DNA from: Paenibacillus albidus
GTDB taxonomy: Bacteria > Bacillota > Bacilli > Paenibacillales > Paenibacillaceae
DNA length: 64,000 nt
Assembly: GCF_014644435.1 (NCBI RefSeq)
Contig: NZ_BMKR01000008.1
Coordinates: 62,001-126,000 of the forward strand
Direction of reading: 5' to 3'
A program made the translations under genes and the position numbers. Shown one piece after another: positions 8,290 to 17,640 of this stretch (position 1 is the first letter of the stretch; every line of letters starts with the position of its first letter). A model generated the notes under the pieces. It was not told the origin of the DNA, did not search any database, and worked only from the letters and a program-made list of their open reading frames with translations.

Positions 8290-9693
8290 TTAGGTCTCTT
8301 GATAATGAGCCTGCAGACTGTGCATCGCTTCTTCCAGCTTCATTCCCCGGGAAGCTTTGAAGAGAACGATATCCTTCGGACTGCTTTTGTCCACAAGCCC
8401 GGCAATCAGCTGTTCTTTATCGGTAAAAGCAAACACCCGCTCTTTGCCGAACGTCTGCTCCGCAGCGTCTGCCAGATGTCTGGACAACGGCCCGTAGGTA
8501 AATATAAGATCTGTCCGCTCAGGATCCAGATAGACCCCAATTTCCTTATGGAATTGCATTTCTTCCGGTCCCAGTTCCAGCATGTCCCCCAACACAGCAA
8601 TTTTGCTGCCCGCAGTCTTCATGGACTGAAGCACATCAATGGCTGCCTTCATGGAGGTTGGACTGGCGTTGTAGGCATCATTCAGAAGGGTAAGCCCGCA
8701 TTCCATGCGGAGCACCTCGATCCGCATGCCGGTCAGCTTAAGGGTGCTCAGGCCGGCTTCAATATTCTCCGCGGTCACGCCGTAATGACGCGCAACCGCG
8801 AGCGCAGACAAGGCGTTGATCACATTATGCCGTCCCGGCAGCGGCAAGGTGAAGGCCCGTTCGGCATGTTGCTGTGAAGTGAAGGTCATACCGCCGCTGT
8901 GCGACATCATGCCTGTCGGATAATCGTCATTGCCGGCATCCCCCCCAAAACGGAAGGTATTCATTCCCGCCGGTGCCCGAAAAGCCGGCTCTTGCAGCAC
9001 TTCGGCAAGCAACGGCTCATCTCCGTTATAGATCAGCAGACCGCCCGGCTTCAGGCCTTCAGCAATCTCCAGCTTGGCCCGGGCAATCTCCTTGCGCGAA
9101 CCAAGCTGCAGCAGATGCGATTCCCCTACATTCGTGATTACAGCCACATCAGGCGTTGCCAAAGAAGCCAGCAGCGCAATTTCTCCCCGCGAGCTCATGC
9201 CCATCTCCAGAACGGCAATCTCGGTATCTTCTTCCATGGACAGAACAGTCAGAGGCAAGCCAATATGATTATTGAAATTGCCTTGTGTCTTGTGCACTTT
9301 GAATTGCCCCTCCAGCAGAGCCGTTATCATATCTTTGGTTGTCGTCTTGCCGTTGCTGCCGGTGACCGCAACCACCTGGGGGGCAACATCTTTCAGATAC
9401 GCGGCAGACAGCTCCTGGAGCGCCTCCAGCGTATCCTCCACCACAATGACCGCACCGTACGGCGGAGTCCCTCTGTCACGCTGCCAGAGTGTCCCGGCAG
9501 CCCCCGCAGCAAGAGCGGCGCCGCCATAGTGATGTCCGTCGAAGGTTTCTCCGGCGAGCGGAACAAATAGGCAGGCAGGCGTAATTTTGCGGGAGTCGGT
9601 CACGACTCCTGCAATCTTCGTATCCACCGCGGAGGAGGACAGAAGTTCTCCTCCGCACATGGCAGCGATAGTTCCCAGTGTTCTAGTAATCAA
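8290..9693 (-). CDS. murF: UDP-N-acetylmuramoyl-tripeptide--D-alanyl-D-alanine ligase MurF
   Basis: Final cytoplasmic Mur ligase, adding D-Ala-D-Ala to the tripeptide precursor. The 467-residue protein has the ATP loop AVTGSNGKTTTKDM at about 109-122, the family segment NDAYNASPTSM, and the C-terminal FKASRGMKLE motif. The start is TTG at 9693, which overlaps the murE stop as TTGA, with AAGGGG about 9 bases upstream; translational coupling to murE is likely. B. subtilis keeps murF away from this cluster, so this arrangement is like that of many other bacteria. Confidence 0.95.
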   Translation of the reverse strand: MITRTLGTIAAMCGGELLSSSAVDTKIAGVVTDSRKITPACLFVPLAGETFDGHHYGGAALAAGAAGTLWQRDRGTPPYGAVIVVEDTLEALQELSAAYLKDVAPQVVAVTGSNGKTTTKDMITALLEGQFKVHKTQGNFNNHIGLPLTVLSMEEDTEIAVLEMGMSSRGEIALLASLATPDVAVITNVGESHLLQLGSRKEIARAKLEIAEGLKPGGLLIYNGDEPLLAEVLQEPAFRAPAGMNTFRFGGDAGNDDYPTGMMSHSGGMTFTSQQHAERAFTLPLPGRHNVINALSALAVARHYGVTAENIEAGLSTLKLTGMRIEVLRMECGLTLLNDAYNASPTSMKAAIDVLQSMKTAGSKIAVLGDMLELGPEEMQFHKEIGVYLDPERTDLIFTYGPLSRHLADAAEQTFGKERVFAFTDKEQLIAGLVDKSSPKDIVLFKASRGMKLEEAMHSLQAHYQET

Positions 9694-11177
9694 TAGCTTC
9701 GGCCCCTTATAACTTCTTTAGCGACGATCCGGTCATCGAACTCATGGACCACTCCGCCGATCAGCTGATAGGTCTCATGACCTTTCCCCGCAATCAATAC
9801 TACATCGCCGGGGCTTGCCATTTCAATAGCTTTCCTGATCGCTTCGCGCCGGTCAGCGATCAGCTCATAACGCTCAGCAGGCACAGCGTCCTCTTCAAGT
9901 CCGGCTTCAATATCCCGCAGAATCAGAAGCGGATCTTCGGTCCGCGGATTATCGGAAGTCACCAGCACCTTGTCGCTGTATTTGGCCGCTATTTTGCCCA
10001 TCTTCGGGCGTTTGGTGCGGTCTCTGTCTCCGCCGCAGCCGAACACGGTCAGCACCTGGCCTCCCGCAAATTCACGGACCGTACGCAGTACGTTCTCCAG
10101 GCCGTCCGGCGTGTGGGCATAGTCGACAATGACAGCAAAGTCCTGTCCTTCATCCACCGATTCCACTCGTCCCGCCACACCCGCTACCGCCTCCAGACTG
10201 GCTTTGATCTCCGCAAGCGGAATATCCTCCAGCAAGGCGGCAGTGATAGCTGCAAGCGCGTTGTAGACATTGAACTTGCCGACCATCCGCAGCGAAATAT
10301 CCGTCTCCCCTTTAAACGTCTCAACATGGAAGGATGTTCCTTTGGCCGTAATGGAGATCCGTGAAGCCCGCACATTGGCCTGATTGTCTATGCCGTATGT
10401 AACGACTTCCGCCGCAGTTTGCGCTGCAAAATAACTGCTGGCCTCATCATCCACATTCAGCACCGCGTATTTGCGTTCTTCTTTCCAGGGAGAGATCACA
10501 TTGCCCAGCCGGGCGAAGAACAGTCCCTTGGTCGCACGGTACTCTTCCATACTATGATGATAATCCAAATGATCCTGGGTCAGATTTGTAAAAATCGCGG
10601 TGCGGAAATCCGTCCCTTTCACCCGTCCTTGTTCCAGAGCATGGGAGGAGACTTCCATCACACAGCACTGTACACCCTTGACGGCCATATCATGGAGTGA
10701 ACGCTGCAGTTCGAGCGATTCGGGCGTGGTTCCCGAGGTCGGATAGGTTTGGCCGTCGTATCGCATTTGAATGGTTCCGATCAAGCCGGTCTTCAGCCCG
10801 TGATCCTGCATAATACGTTCAATGAGATAGGTAGTGGTTGTTTTGCCATTCGTGCCTGTGACGCCAATCATCCGCATCCGGCTGCTGGGGGAGCCAAAAA
10901 AGGCGTTCGAAAGCACCGCCATGGCAAACCGGCAGTCGTCCACAACAAGCTGCGGCAGATCCACATCCAGTTTCCGTTCACATACGAGCGCAGCAGCGCC
11001 TTGTTCCGCAGCCTGACGGGCATAATCGTGACCGTCAACCGTAAAGCCCGGCAGACAGATGAACAGGTCGCCCGGTTTCACGCGCCGGGAGTCCACCTGT
11101 ATATCGGATATATCCAGTTCCCCATCTCCATACAGCCGCACAGCAGCCAGACAAGAAGTTAATTCGCTAAGTTTCAT
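9690..11177 (-). CDS. murE: UDP-MurNAc-tripeptide synthetase MurE (meso-DAP adding)
   Basis: Adds the third stem-peptide residue. The 495-residue protein has the ATP loop GVTGTNGKTTTTY at about 105-117, the carbamylated-lysine central region (YRATKGLFFARL) and the motif SDNPRTEDP near residue 410. DNPR is the diagnostic motif for meso-diaminopimelate-specific MurE, so the wall is of the A1gamma/DAP type. It lies downstream of spoVD with a 56-base gap and is coupled to murF. Confidence 0.96.
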   Translation of the reverse strand: MKLSELTSCLAAVRLYGDGELDISDIQVDSRRVKPGDLFICLPGFTVDGHDYARQAAEQGAAALVCERKLDVDLPQLVVDDCRFAMAVLSNAFFGSPSSRMRMIGVTGTNGKTTTTYLIERIMQDHGLKTGLIGTIQMRYDGQTYPTSGTTPESLELQRSLHDMAVKGVQCCVMEVSSHALEQGRVKGTDFRTAIFTNLTQDHLDYHHSMEEYRATKGLFFARLGNVISPWKEERKYAVLNVDDEASSYFAAQTAAEVVTYGIDNQANVRASRISITAKGTSFHVETFKGETDISLRMVGKFNVYNALAAITAALLEDIPLAEIKASLEAVAGVAGRVESVDEGQDFAVIVDYAHTPDGLENVLRTVREFAGGQVLTVFGCGGDRDRTKRPKMGKIAAKYSDKVLVTSDNPRTEDPLLILRDIEAGLEEDAVPAERYELIADRREAIRKAIEMASPGDVVLIAGKGHETYQLIGGVVHEFDDRIVAKEVIRGRSY

Positions 11178-11233
11178 AGTAATCCCTCACTCTGCTTTTT
11201 CGAAGTAACAGGGCCGCTCACCGCCCTATCGAT

Positions 11234-13159
11234 TTAATCCTCGGCCGCTCCCATATAAATCCGGATGGTTGAGCCCCGCTCCACCCGCGCTCCCGCTTTG
11301 GGAGCCTGGTTGACCACTGTATTGCCTGAACCTGAACGGGCAAGATTAAAGTTCATATTCAGGTCCTCGTAAATATCCTGTACCGTAGCCCCGGTAAGAT
11401 CAGGAACGGTCACAATCGGAGTTTCGCCGTATTTATAGGTTTTGGGAAGTTGATCGCTACGCTCCGGCACTTTTAGATAGTGCAAGGAATCCTCCAGGAT
11501 GTTCTGCACGATCGGAGCAGCTACTACGCCCCCAAACTGTATCCCCTTCGGATTATCTACCGCTGTATAGACTACAATCTGCGGATCATCCGCAGGCGCA
11601 AAGCCGACAAAGGAAACGATATGCTCTGTCGGGGAATAACGGCCATTGATTACTTTTTGTGCAGTACCTGTCTTGCCCCCCACACGGTAGCCGTCTATAA
11701 AAGCCGGCCGGCCTGTGCCTTTGGCAACTACGCTCTCAAGTGCTGCACGCACCTCCTTGGATGTTTCCTCCGATATCACCTGCCGCACGAGCTCCGGCTC
11801 TACTTCCGATACCTTTTCTCCGGTATCGGGATTAATCCATGCTTTGGCCACATGCGGCTTGTAAAGCTTGCCGCCGTTAATCGCGGCCGACACCGCTGCA
11901 ATCTGCTGAATCGGCGTTACCGAGACGCCTTGCCCAAACGCCGTGGTCGCAAGCTCCACCGGCCCGACCTGGGAAGGCTTGAACAGAATCCCGTTCGATT
12001 CGCCGTTCAGATCAATCCCCGTCTTCGTACCGAAACCAAAATCACGGATGTATTTGAACAGGGAGTCTTTACCCAGCCGCTGCCCAAGCGCAACAAAGCC
12101 CGGATTGCAGGAATTTTCTACTACCTGCAGGAAGGTTTGGCTGCCGTGGCCGCCTTTTTTCCAGCAGCGCAGCTTCGCTCCGCCTACCTCAATAAAACCG
12201 GGATCGAAGAAGTGATCATTCTGCAGATTAACCTTGCCCTCCTGCAGCGCAGCAGCCAACGTTATAATCTTGAAGGTTGAACCCGGCTCATAGGTCATCC
12301 AGATGGGCAAATTACGATTGTATATAGCCGCTTCGTATTCCTTATATTGACCCGGTTCATAACCCGGTCTGCTGGCCATCGCCAGAATTTCGCCGTTCTT
12401 CGGGTTCATGGCAATGGCCCAGCTGCCCTGAGCCTGGTATTTCACCATGGCCTGATCCAGCTCACGTTCCATAATCGACTGGATTTGTTTATCAATCGTC
12501 AATTGCAGACTGAGGCCATCCTGCGGTTCGGCATACTTCTCCGAAGAGCCGGGCATCAGTCTGCCCCCTGCATCGGACAGATAGGAGATATTACCGGCTA
12601 TCCCCTGCAGCAATTTGTCATATACCGTTTCAACCCCCGTAATTCCCTGGTTGTCGATGCCCGTGAAGCCCAGAATATGCGCTGCAAGATCCCCGTAGGG
12701 ATAATACCTTTTGTTGTCCTCAGCCACAACGATGCCCGGCAGCTGCAAATCACGGATGCTCGCGGCAAGCTCCATCGTAATTTTGCGGCCGCCGGGCGTA
12801 AGCTTCACCGAAGACTTTCTTTGGGTCAGCAGCTTTACCAGCTTCTCTTCGGTCATGCCGAGCAAAGGCGCCAGCTGCTGAGCTGTTTGTTCCTTATTCT
12901 TCACCTGAACCGGAATAGCAAAGATTGTAGGCGAACTGATATTGTAGGCCAGCGCCACACCCTCGCGGTCCAGAATCTCCCCGCGTTTGGCCGTAAAGGG
13001 GATATTGCGCCGCCAGGAATCCTCTGCTTTGGCACTCAGCTTCTCGCCTTGGGACAGCTGCACATAAGCAAGACGAACAACCAGCGAACCGAATAACACT
13101 GCCAGTCCCAGCAGCGTCCACAGCATTCTCCGCCGTGTCACGACCTTCGAAACCTTCAT
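11234..13159 (-). CDS. spoVD: Class B penicillin-binding protein SpoVD-like, one PASTA domain
   Basis: Transpeptidase anchored by one N-terminal membrane helix (about residues 13-33). The dimerisation domain is followed by the transpeptidase domain with catalytic STFK at 294-297, SCN at 350-352 and KTGTAQ near 490. A single C-terminal PASTA domain (TVPDLTGATVQDIYEDL) follows. Position between pbpB and murE, together with SpoVE downstream, matches spoVD of Bacillus, which makes spore cortex. In Bacillus it has a mother-cell promoter; the 81-base upstream gap here shows no convincing sigma-E site. Length 641 is normal. Confidence 0.92.
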   Translation of the reverse strand: MKVSKVVTRRRMLWTLLGLAVLFGSLVVRLAYVQLSQGEKLSAKAEDSWRRNIPFTAKRGEILDREGVALAYNISSPTIFAIPVQVKNKEQTAQQLAPLLGMTEEKLVKLLTQRKSSVKLTPGGRKITMELAASIRDLQLPGIVVAEDNKRYYPYGDLAAHILGFTGIDNQGITGVETVYDKLLQGIAGNISYLSDAGGRLMPGSSEKYAEPQDGLSLQLTIDKQIQSIMERELDQAMVKYQAQGSWAIAMNPKNGEILAMASRPGYEPGQYKEYEAAIYNRNLPIWMTYEPGSTFKIITLAAALQEGKVNLQNDHFFDPGFIEVGGAKLRCWKKGGHGSQTFLQVVENSCNPGFVALGQRLGKDSLFKYIRDFGFGTKTGIDLNGESNGILFKPSQVGPVELATTAFGQGVSVTPIQQIAAVSAAINGGKLYKPHVAKAWINPDTGEKVSEVEPELVRQVISEETSKEVRAALESVVAKGTGRPAFIDGYRVGGKTGTAQKVINGRYSPTEHIVSFVGFAPADDPQIVVYTAVDNPKGIQFGGVVAAPIVQNILEDSLHYLKVPERSDQLPKTYKYGETPIVTVPDLTGATVQDIYEDLNMNFNLARSGSGNTVVNQAPKAGARVERGSTIRIYMGAAED

Positions 13160-13240
13160 TCCGTTCTCCCCCGCTTTCCCTCATCTAAGCATGTTCTCTT
13201 ACCACATGACTATTCGGGACAAACAGGGGTTAGAACAAGC

Positions 13241-15460
13241 CTATGGCTTGTTCTCCGTTTCCGGTGTCGGCTCCGGCGATGCCACCGGGATATTCTCCCC
13301 GTACGGATTGTAGGGCTTAAGCTTTAACGTGACCTGGGTCTTGCCGTCTTTCGTGGCTACGTTTTGCTCTGCTACGTAACCTTCTCCATCAACCACGATG
13401 CCCACCTTCAACAGATTAAGCACTTCAAGGGCGTCACGCAGGGACTGGCCCTTCATATCCGGGATATTGGGCTTATCCCCCTGCTGGCTCAGCAGATAGA
13501 TACGCCGGCCTGAAGCAAGCTTGGAGCCGGCTTCGGGATATTGACTCACCACGGTTGCCCCGCTGCCAACAGCTTCAAAATCATAACCCTGATCAAGCAG
13601 CAGCGCTCTGGCTTCTTTGACCGTTTTGCCGGTCATATCCGGCGTAGTGCGCAGAGGCGGAGCCGTCTCGCTCCCCTTTGCAACCTCGGTAGTTGTTTTG
13701 GCGGTGGTTTTGGGAACCCCCATGTATGGAAGGGCCTGCGAGACAATCTCCTTGAACACCGGGGCTGCCGCCTTACCGCCGCCAACCTCCACATTCGGTT
13801 CATCGATAATGACAATTACGGCAATTTTGGGGTTGTCTACGGGTGCATAACCGATAAAAGATACCAGTACTTTGGATTTAACATACTCCTTGCCTTCCAC
13901 CTTGATGGCCGTTCCCGTCTTTCCAGCAACCCGGTAACCTTCAATATAGGCATGTCTCCCTGTGCCATCTTTTTGATCCGCTACTACCTGTTCGAGATAT
14001 TCGCCTGTCTCCTTGGCGCTTGCTTCCGAAATCACCTGACGGACCACTTCGGGCTTTGTTACCGTCGTCTTTCCGCTATTCGGATCAGTGACTTCCTTGA
14101 TGACATGAGGGGTCATCAGCTTCCCGCCGTTGGCGATGGCAGCTACCGCAGCCAACTGCTGAATAGGAGTAACAAGGACCTTCCCGTGCCCGTATGCTAA
14201 CGTTGCATTCTCGGAAGCAATTTTAGGATCGGGGTTGACCACGCCGTTGGTTTCTCCAGCCAGATCAATACCCGTTGTTCCATTAAAGCCAAAATCATTG
14301 ATATACTTTAAAAGCTTATCCTGGCCCAGCATTTCATAACCCAGCTTCACAAACGCCACGTTACTGGAACGTTTGACTCCTTCCAGGAATGAAATGGTCC
14401 CCCAGCCCACCCGATTGATATCATGGAGCGGCTTACTGTATCCTTTGATTCTGATCTGCCCAGACATGAAGGTAGTCTCTGGATTAAATAGCTTTTCCTG
14501 TACAGCCGCGGCAAGCGTTACAATTTTGAAGGTAGATCCCGGTTCATATCTCGACTTAATGGCGTGATTATAGAATCCCGCCTGCTCGTCATCCCAATAT
14601 TCATTTGGGTTAAATGTCGGCAGGTTCGCCATCCCCAGAATCTCCATCGTATTTGGATCTGCTGCAATGACTGTCATACTTTTCGGTTTGTACTGCGTGA
14701 AAGCCTTCCGCATAGCCTCTTCGATATAATACTGAATAGTACTGTCAATCGTCAGCTTGTAATTATCCCCATTCACTACAGGCTGGTACTCTTCCACCCC
14801 GTCGGGAAGTTTGGTGCCTTTGCGGTCACTTTGGTACTTAATACTCCCGTTCACACCTTTAAGCCGCTCATCCAGAGAACTCTCCAGACCTATTTCGGCA
14901 TTACCGTCCCGGTCCGTATAGCCCAGAATATGGGCCGCCAGTGTGTTCTTGGGATAATAACGTTTCTGCTCCCGGACGAATCCGACACCGGTTTCCCGGA
15001 TGCTGTGTTTCTCTTCCAGGGATTTGATAAACACCTCTACCTTGTCGTGCAGCTCCTGATTGATCTTCCAGCCCTCATTGCGGACCTCACGGTTCTTAAG
15101 ATATTTCCCGTCTTTATCCTTGGCCTCAACCAGCTTGCGCAGCTCATCCTCCGGTTTGCCCAGCAGTTCATGCAGGCCGGTGATCACTTCTTCCCCCAGC
15201 TCCTGTTCATGGATAACCTCCGGATTGACAACAACGGTATAAGCCGGCACATCGCTGGCCAGCACATTGCCGTTACGGTCCGAAATCGTACCGCGAACCG
15301 CCTTGATTGTTGATTCCCGCTCCCACTTAGCAGTCGCCTTGTCATGCCATTCTCCATGCTCCATGACCTGTATCCAAAAGACCCTTCCAAGCAAAACAAG
15401 AAAAAAGAGGGTAATACACCCTCCTATAAACAGCGTGCGAAGTTTTATTCTTTTGACCAT
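13241..15460 (-). CDS. pbpB: Class B penicillin-binding protein PbpB (PBP2b), two PASTA domains
   Basis: Essential septal transpeptidase partner of FtsW. The 739-residue protein has a membrane helix at about 10-30, the pedestal domain, and a transpeptidase domain with catalytic STFK at 309-312, SSN (KRSSNVAF) and KTGTAIK. Two C-terminal PASTA domains (TTPDMTGKTVKEARALL and NIPDMKGQSLRDALEVL) are followed by a proline-rich tail. The ATG at 15460 has GTGAGG seven bases upstream; a TTG at 15466 is less likely. It follows ftsL by about 50 bases, as in the standard dcw order. Confidence 0.93.
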   Translation of the reverse strand: MVKRIKLRTLFIGGCITLFFLVLLGRVFWIQVMEHGEWHDKATAKWERESTIKAVRGTISDRNGNVLASDVPAYTVVVNPEVIHEQELGEEVITGLHELLGKPEDELRKLVEAKDKDGKYLKNREVRNEGWKINQELHDKVEVFIKSLEEKHSIRETGVGFVREQKRYYPKNTLAAHILGYTDRDGNAEIGLESSLDERLKGVNGSIKYQSDRKGTKLPDGVEEYQPVVNGDNYKLTIDSTIQYYIEEAMRKAFTQYKPKSMTVIAADPNTMEILGMANLPTFNPNEYWDDEQAGFYNHAIKSRYEPGSTFKIVTLAAAVQEKLFNPETTFMSGQIRIKGYSKPLHDINRVGWGTISFLEGVKRSSNVAFVKLGYEMLGQDKLLKYINDFGFNGTTGIDLAGETNGVVNPDPKIASENATLAYGHGKVLVTPIQQLAAVAAIANGGKLMTPHVIKEVTDPNSGKTTVTKPEVVRQVISEASAKETGEYLEQVVADQKDGTGRHAYIEGYRVAGKTGTAIKVEGKEYVKSKVLVSFIGYAPVDNPKIAVIVIIDEPNVEVGGGKAAAPVFKEIVSQALPYMGVPKTTAKTTTEVAKGSETAPPLRTTPDMTGKTVKEARALLLDQGYDFEAVGSGATVVSQYPEAGSKLASGRRIYLLSQQGDKPNIPDMKGQSLRDALEVLNLLKVGIVVDGEGYVAEQNVATKDGKTQVTLKLKPYNPYGENIPVASPEPTPETENKP

Positions 15461-15508
15461 ACGCAAACCTCACCACTTATATTATATTGCGATCTTGGCA
15501 ACCGCTCA

Positions 15509-15901
15509 CTAATTGTCCCCGTCAGTAGTTTTGCCGCTGAGCGGCACATAGATTGTCGCATCTTCATCAGGTTCTACAAAACCCATTTGCTTGGCTTTTT
15601 CCGGAATCTGCTGTTCCAGCGTCTGCTTCTCCATTTGATAGACGGCAATTTCCTTCTTGGATGCCGAGATTACCCGTTCCAGATCCTGAGCCTGCTTGTT
15701 CAAATCATAAATTTGGACGTAACGCCAAATCAGGGTGGCAGCCACGAGGACAAATACGCCCAATGTCAGCATATACAAGAGTTTCTCCTGCATCGGAAGT
15801 CCCGTGCGTCTGGTGACTACTTTCGTCTTCTCGCGGTATAACGGGTTGACTTCTTTTTTTCGTTTGGGCTGAACTGCTAAATTGCCGCGGGTATAGGCCA
15901 T
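15509..15901 (-). CDS. ftsL: Cell division protein FtsL
   Basis: Small bitopic divisome protein that pairs with DivIC/FtsB through a coiled coil. The 130-residue protein has a basic cytoplasmic part, one membrane segment (about residues 40-60, LLYMLTLGVFVLVAATL) and an extracellular heptad-rich coiled coil (IYDLNKQAQDLERVISASK). Sequence identity is always weak in this family, so the call rests on topology, size and its fixed position between rsmH and pbpB. Confidence 0.9.
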   Translation of the reverse strand: MAYTRGNLAVQPKRKKEVNPLYREKTKVVTRRTGLPMQEKLLYMLTLGVFVLVAATLIWRYVQIYDLNKQAQDLERVISASKKEIAVYQMEKQTLEQQIPEKAKQMGFVEPDEDATIYVPLSGKTTDGDN

Positions 15902-15925
15902 CTCCGACTCTCCTTTATCGTCTTT

Positions 15926-16879
15926 TTACAATTTCTCTGCAATGCGCAGTTTGGCTGAACGGGCACGCATGTTAAGCTCCAGCTCCTCTTCCGAGGGCAC
16001 AAGCGGCTTGCGGTTAATCAACTTCAGCGTACCTTCAGCACCGCATACACATAGCGGAAAGTCAGGCGGACATGTACATCTGCTGACATAACTGCTTAGG
16101 ATTTGCTTGCAAATCCGGTCCTCGAGGGAATGAAACGTAATAACAGATACTCTTCCTCCAGGGGCAAGGCAACGTACCGCTCCGTGCAGCCCTTCCTCAA
16201 AAGCGCCAAGCTCGTCGTTGACTGCAATTCTGAGGCCCTGAAAGCTGCGTTTGGCGGGATGGCCGCCTGTTCTCCGTGCAGCCGCCGGAATGCCTTCCTT
16301 GATAAGCTCGGCCAAGTCGCCGGTGGTCTCCACCGGGCGCTCTGCTCTTCTGTCCACAATGCGCCTCGCGATCCGCCGCGAGAACTTTTCCTCTCCATAC
16401 TGGAAAAGCACGCGGGCAATCTCCGCTTCGGACCATGTATTTACAATATCAGCCGCCGTAAGCAGGGCTGACTGGTCCATCCGCATATCCAGCGGAGCAT
16501 CATGGTTATAGCTGAATCCCCGCTCCCCTTCATCGAACTGGGGGGAAGACACGCCAAGGTCGAAGAGTATTCCGTCAACTTGGGGAACCCCATCCTTTTG
16601 CAGGACAAAAGGCACATCCTTCAGTACACTTTCCAGGTCACGGAAGTTGGTCTTGACAAGTACAACCTTCTCTCCGTATTCGGCCAGTCTCTCTTTGGCA
16701 TTCTCCAAAGCCCAGTCATCCTGGTCCAGACAGATCAGGCGGCCTTCGCCGCTGAGCTTTGAAGCAATCAGAGCGCTGTGCCCCGCTCCTCCGAGCGTAC
16801 AATCCACGTAGACTCCATCTTGTTTGATGTGCAGCCCTTCTGTCGCTTCTTCCTTAAGCACCGTGATGTGGTGAAACAA
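15926..16879 (-). CDS. rsmH: 16S rRNA (cytosine-1402-N4)-methyltransferase RsmH (MraW)
   Basis: SAM-dependent methyltransferase acting on C1402 in the decoding centre of 16S rRNA. The 317-residue protein has [14 protein letters not shown], the SAM motif [11 protein letters not shown], the [13 protein letters not shown] segment and RAVNDEL-type region ([12 protein letters not shown]), all RsmH hallmarks. The start is TTG at 16879 with GGAGGGATG upstream; no in-frame ATG is nearby. It follows mraZ by 36 bases. Confidence 0.96.
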   Translation of the reverse strand: MFHHITVLKEEATEGLHIKQDGVYVDCTLGGAGHSALIASKLSGEGRLICLDQDDWALENAKERLAEYGEKVVLVKTNFRDLESVLKDVPFVLQKDGVPQVDGILFDLGVSSPQFDEGERGFSYNHDAPLDMRMDQSALLTAADIVNTWSEAEIARVLFQYGEEKFSRRIARRIVDRRAERPVETTGDLAELIKEGIPAAARRTGGHPAKRSFQGLRIAVNDELGAFEEGLHGAVRCLAPGGRVSVITFHSLEDRICKQILSSYVSRCTCPPDFPLCVCGAEGTLKLINRKPLVPSEEELELNMRARSAKLRIAEKL

Positions 16880-16915
16880 GCTGCATCCCTCCAGGGCAAT
16901 ATTCGAATAGTAAAT

Positions 16916-17353
16916 TTATAGGTCAAAATTGAAATCCACCAATTTCTCGGCAATTTCGTTGAACGATTCCTCTGATTGTTCGAAGTACTGCTCCCATAGT
17001 CCCTTGTTCCAGATCTCCACCCGGTTCGAAACGCCTAAGATTACACAGTCCTTGTCCAGCTTGGCATACTGCCGCAAATTGCCGGGCAGATTTACCCTTC
17101 CTTGCTTGTCCCAGACACACTCTGTCGCTCCCGAGAAAAAAAAGCGGCTGAATGCGCGGGCATCCGATTTCATCAGTGATAGACTTTTAAGCTTTTGTTC
17201 CATGATTCCCCATTCTTCCATGGGATAAACAAACAGGCAGGAGTCGAGGCCGCGGGTCGCTACAAAGGAGGTTCCGAGCAATTCACGGAACTTAGCCGGA
17301 ATAATAATGCGGCCCTTGTCGTCAATGCTATGCTGGAATTCACCCATAAACAT
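16916..17353 (-). CDS. mraZ: Transcriptional regulator MraZ
   Basis: DNA-binding regulator of the dcw operon, an AbrB-like double-barrel protein that forms ring oligomers. The 145-residue protein has two MraZ repeats, each with a DxxxR motif: [12 protein letters not shown] near the N-terminus and [12 protein letters not shown] near residue 85. Homologues begin MFMGE, which fixes the start at the ATG at 17353 rather than the upstream ORF start. It is the first gene of the cluster and probably regulates it through the repeats just upstream. Confidence 0.95.
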   Translation of the reverse strand: MFMGEFQHSIDDKGRIIIPAKFRELLGTSFVATRGLDSCLFVYPMEEWGIMEQKLKSLSLMKSDARAFSRFFFSGATECVWDKQGRVNLPGNLRQYAKLDKDCVILGVSNRVEIWNKGLWEQYFEQSEESFNEIAEKLVDFNFDL

Positions 17354-17360
17354 AGTTTTA

Positions 17361-17400
17361 CCCACTCCCAATGAACAATTCCCCACTTCGCCCCACTTTT
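17361..17400 (-). promoter_or_regulatory. Candidate MraZ operator (TGGG repeats)
   Basis: Directly upstream of mraZ the minus strand carries two AAGTGGGG units exactly 10 bp apart (17400-17381), then two further TGGG motifs at 17370-17361. MraZ of Escherichia coli is known to bind TGGGN repeats with 10-bp spacing upstream of its own gene. A possible -10 (TATTAT, 17418-17413) lies just upstream, without a clear -35. Confidence 0.55.
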
Positions 17401-17560
17401 CACCACCTAAGCATAATAGATTCGCCATTAAAAATCAAAAACCTTTTTAATAAGCAAGGTATTTTTTTACATAACGTCCCCAACTTATGTAATGTGATCA
17501 AAACCATTCCAGATAAGGCTTCCTCAAGCCAGCTGTACAGCCTGATCAAACTTATGTCCA

Positions 17561-17607
17561 TAAAAAAAAGCCGTTCAACCGGACATAGCGTCCGGCTGCG
17601 GCTTCAT
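17561..17607 (-). terminator. Rho-independent terminator after ahcY
   Basis: On the minus strand a stem of nested AAGCCG/CGGCTT and CCGGAC/GTCCGG pairs is followed by eight T residues. It separates bshC-ahcY transcription from the dcw cluster. Confidence 0.85.
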
Positions 17608-17640
17608 TGTCAATCGGGGGCACTTGCAATTCGGTATGGA

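Noticed and set aside
13160..13240. Sigma-E promoter for spoVD
   Set aside because: A GAATAG ... CATGCTTA pair is present at a plausible distance, but the match to the sigma-E consensus is too weak to claim.
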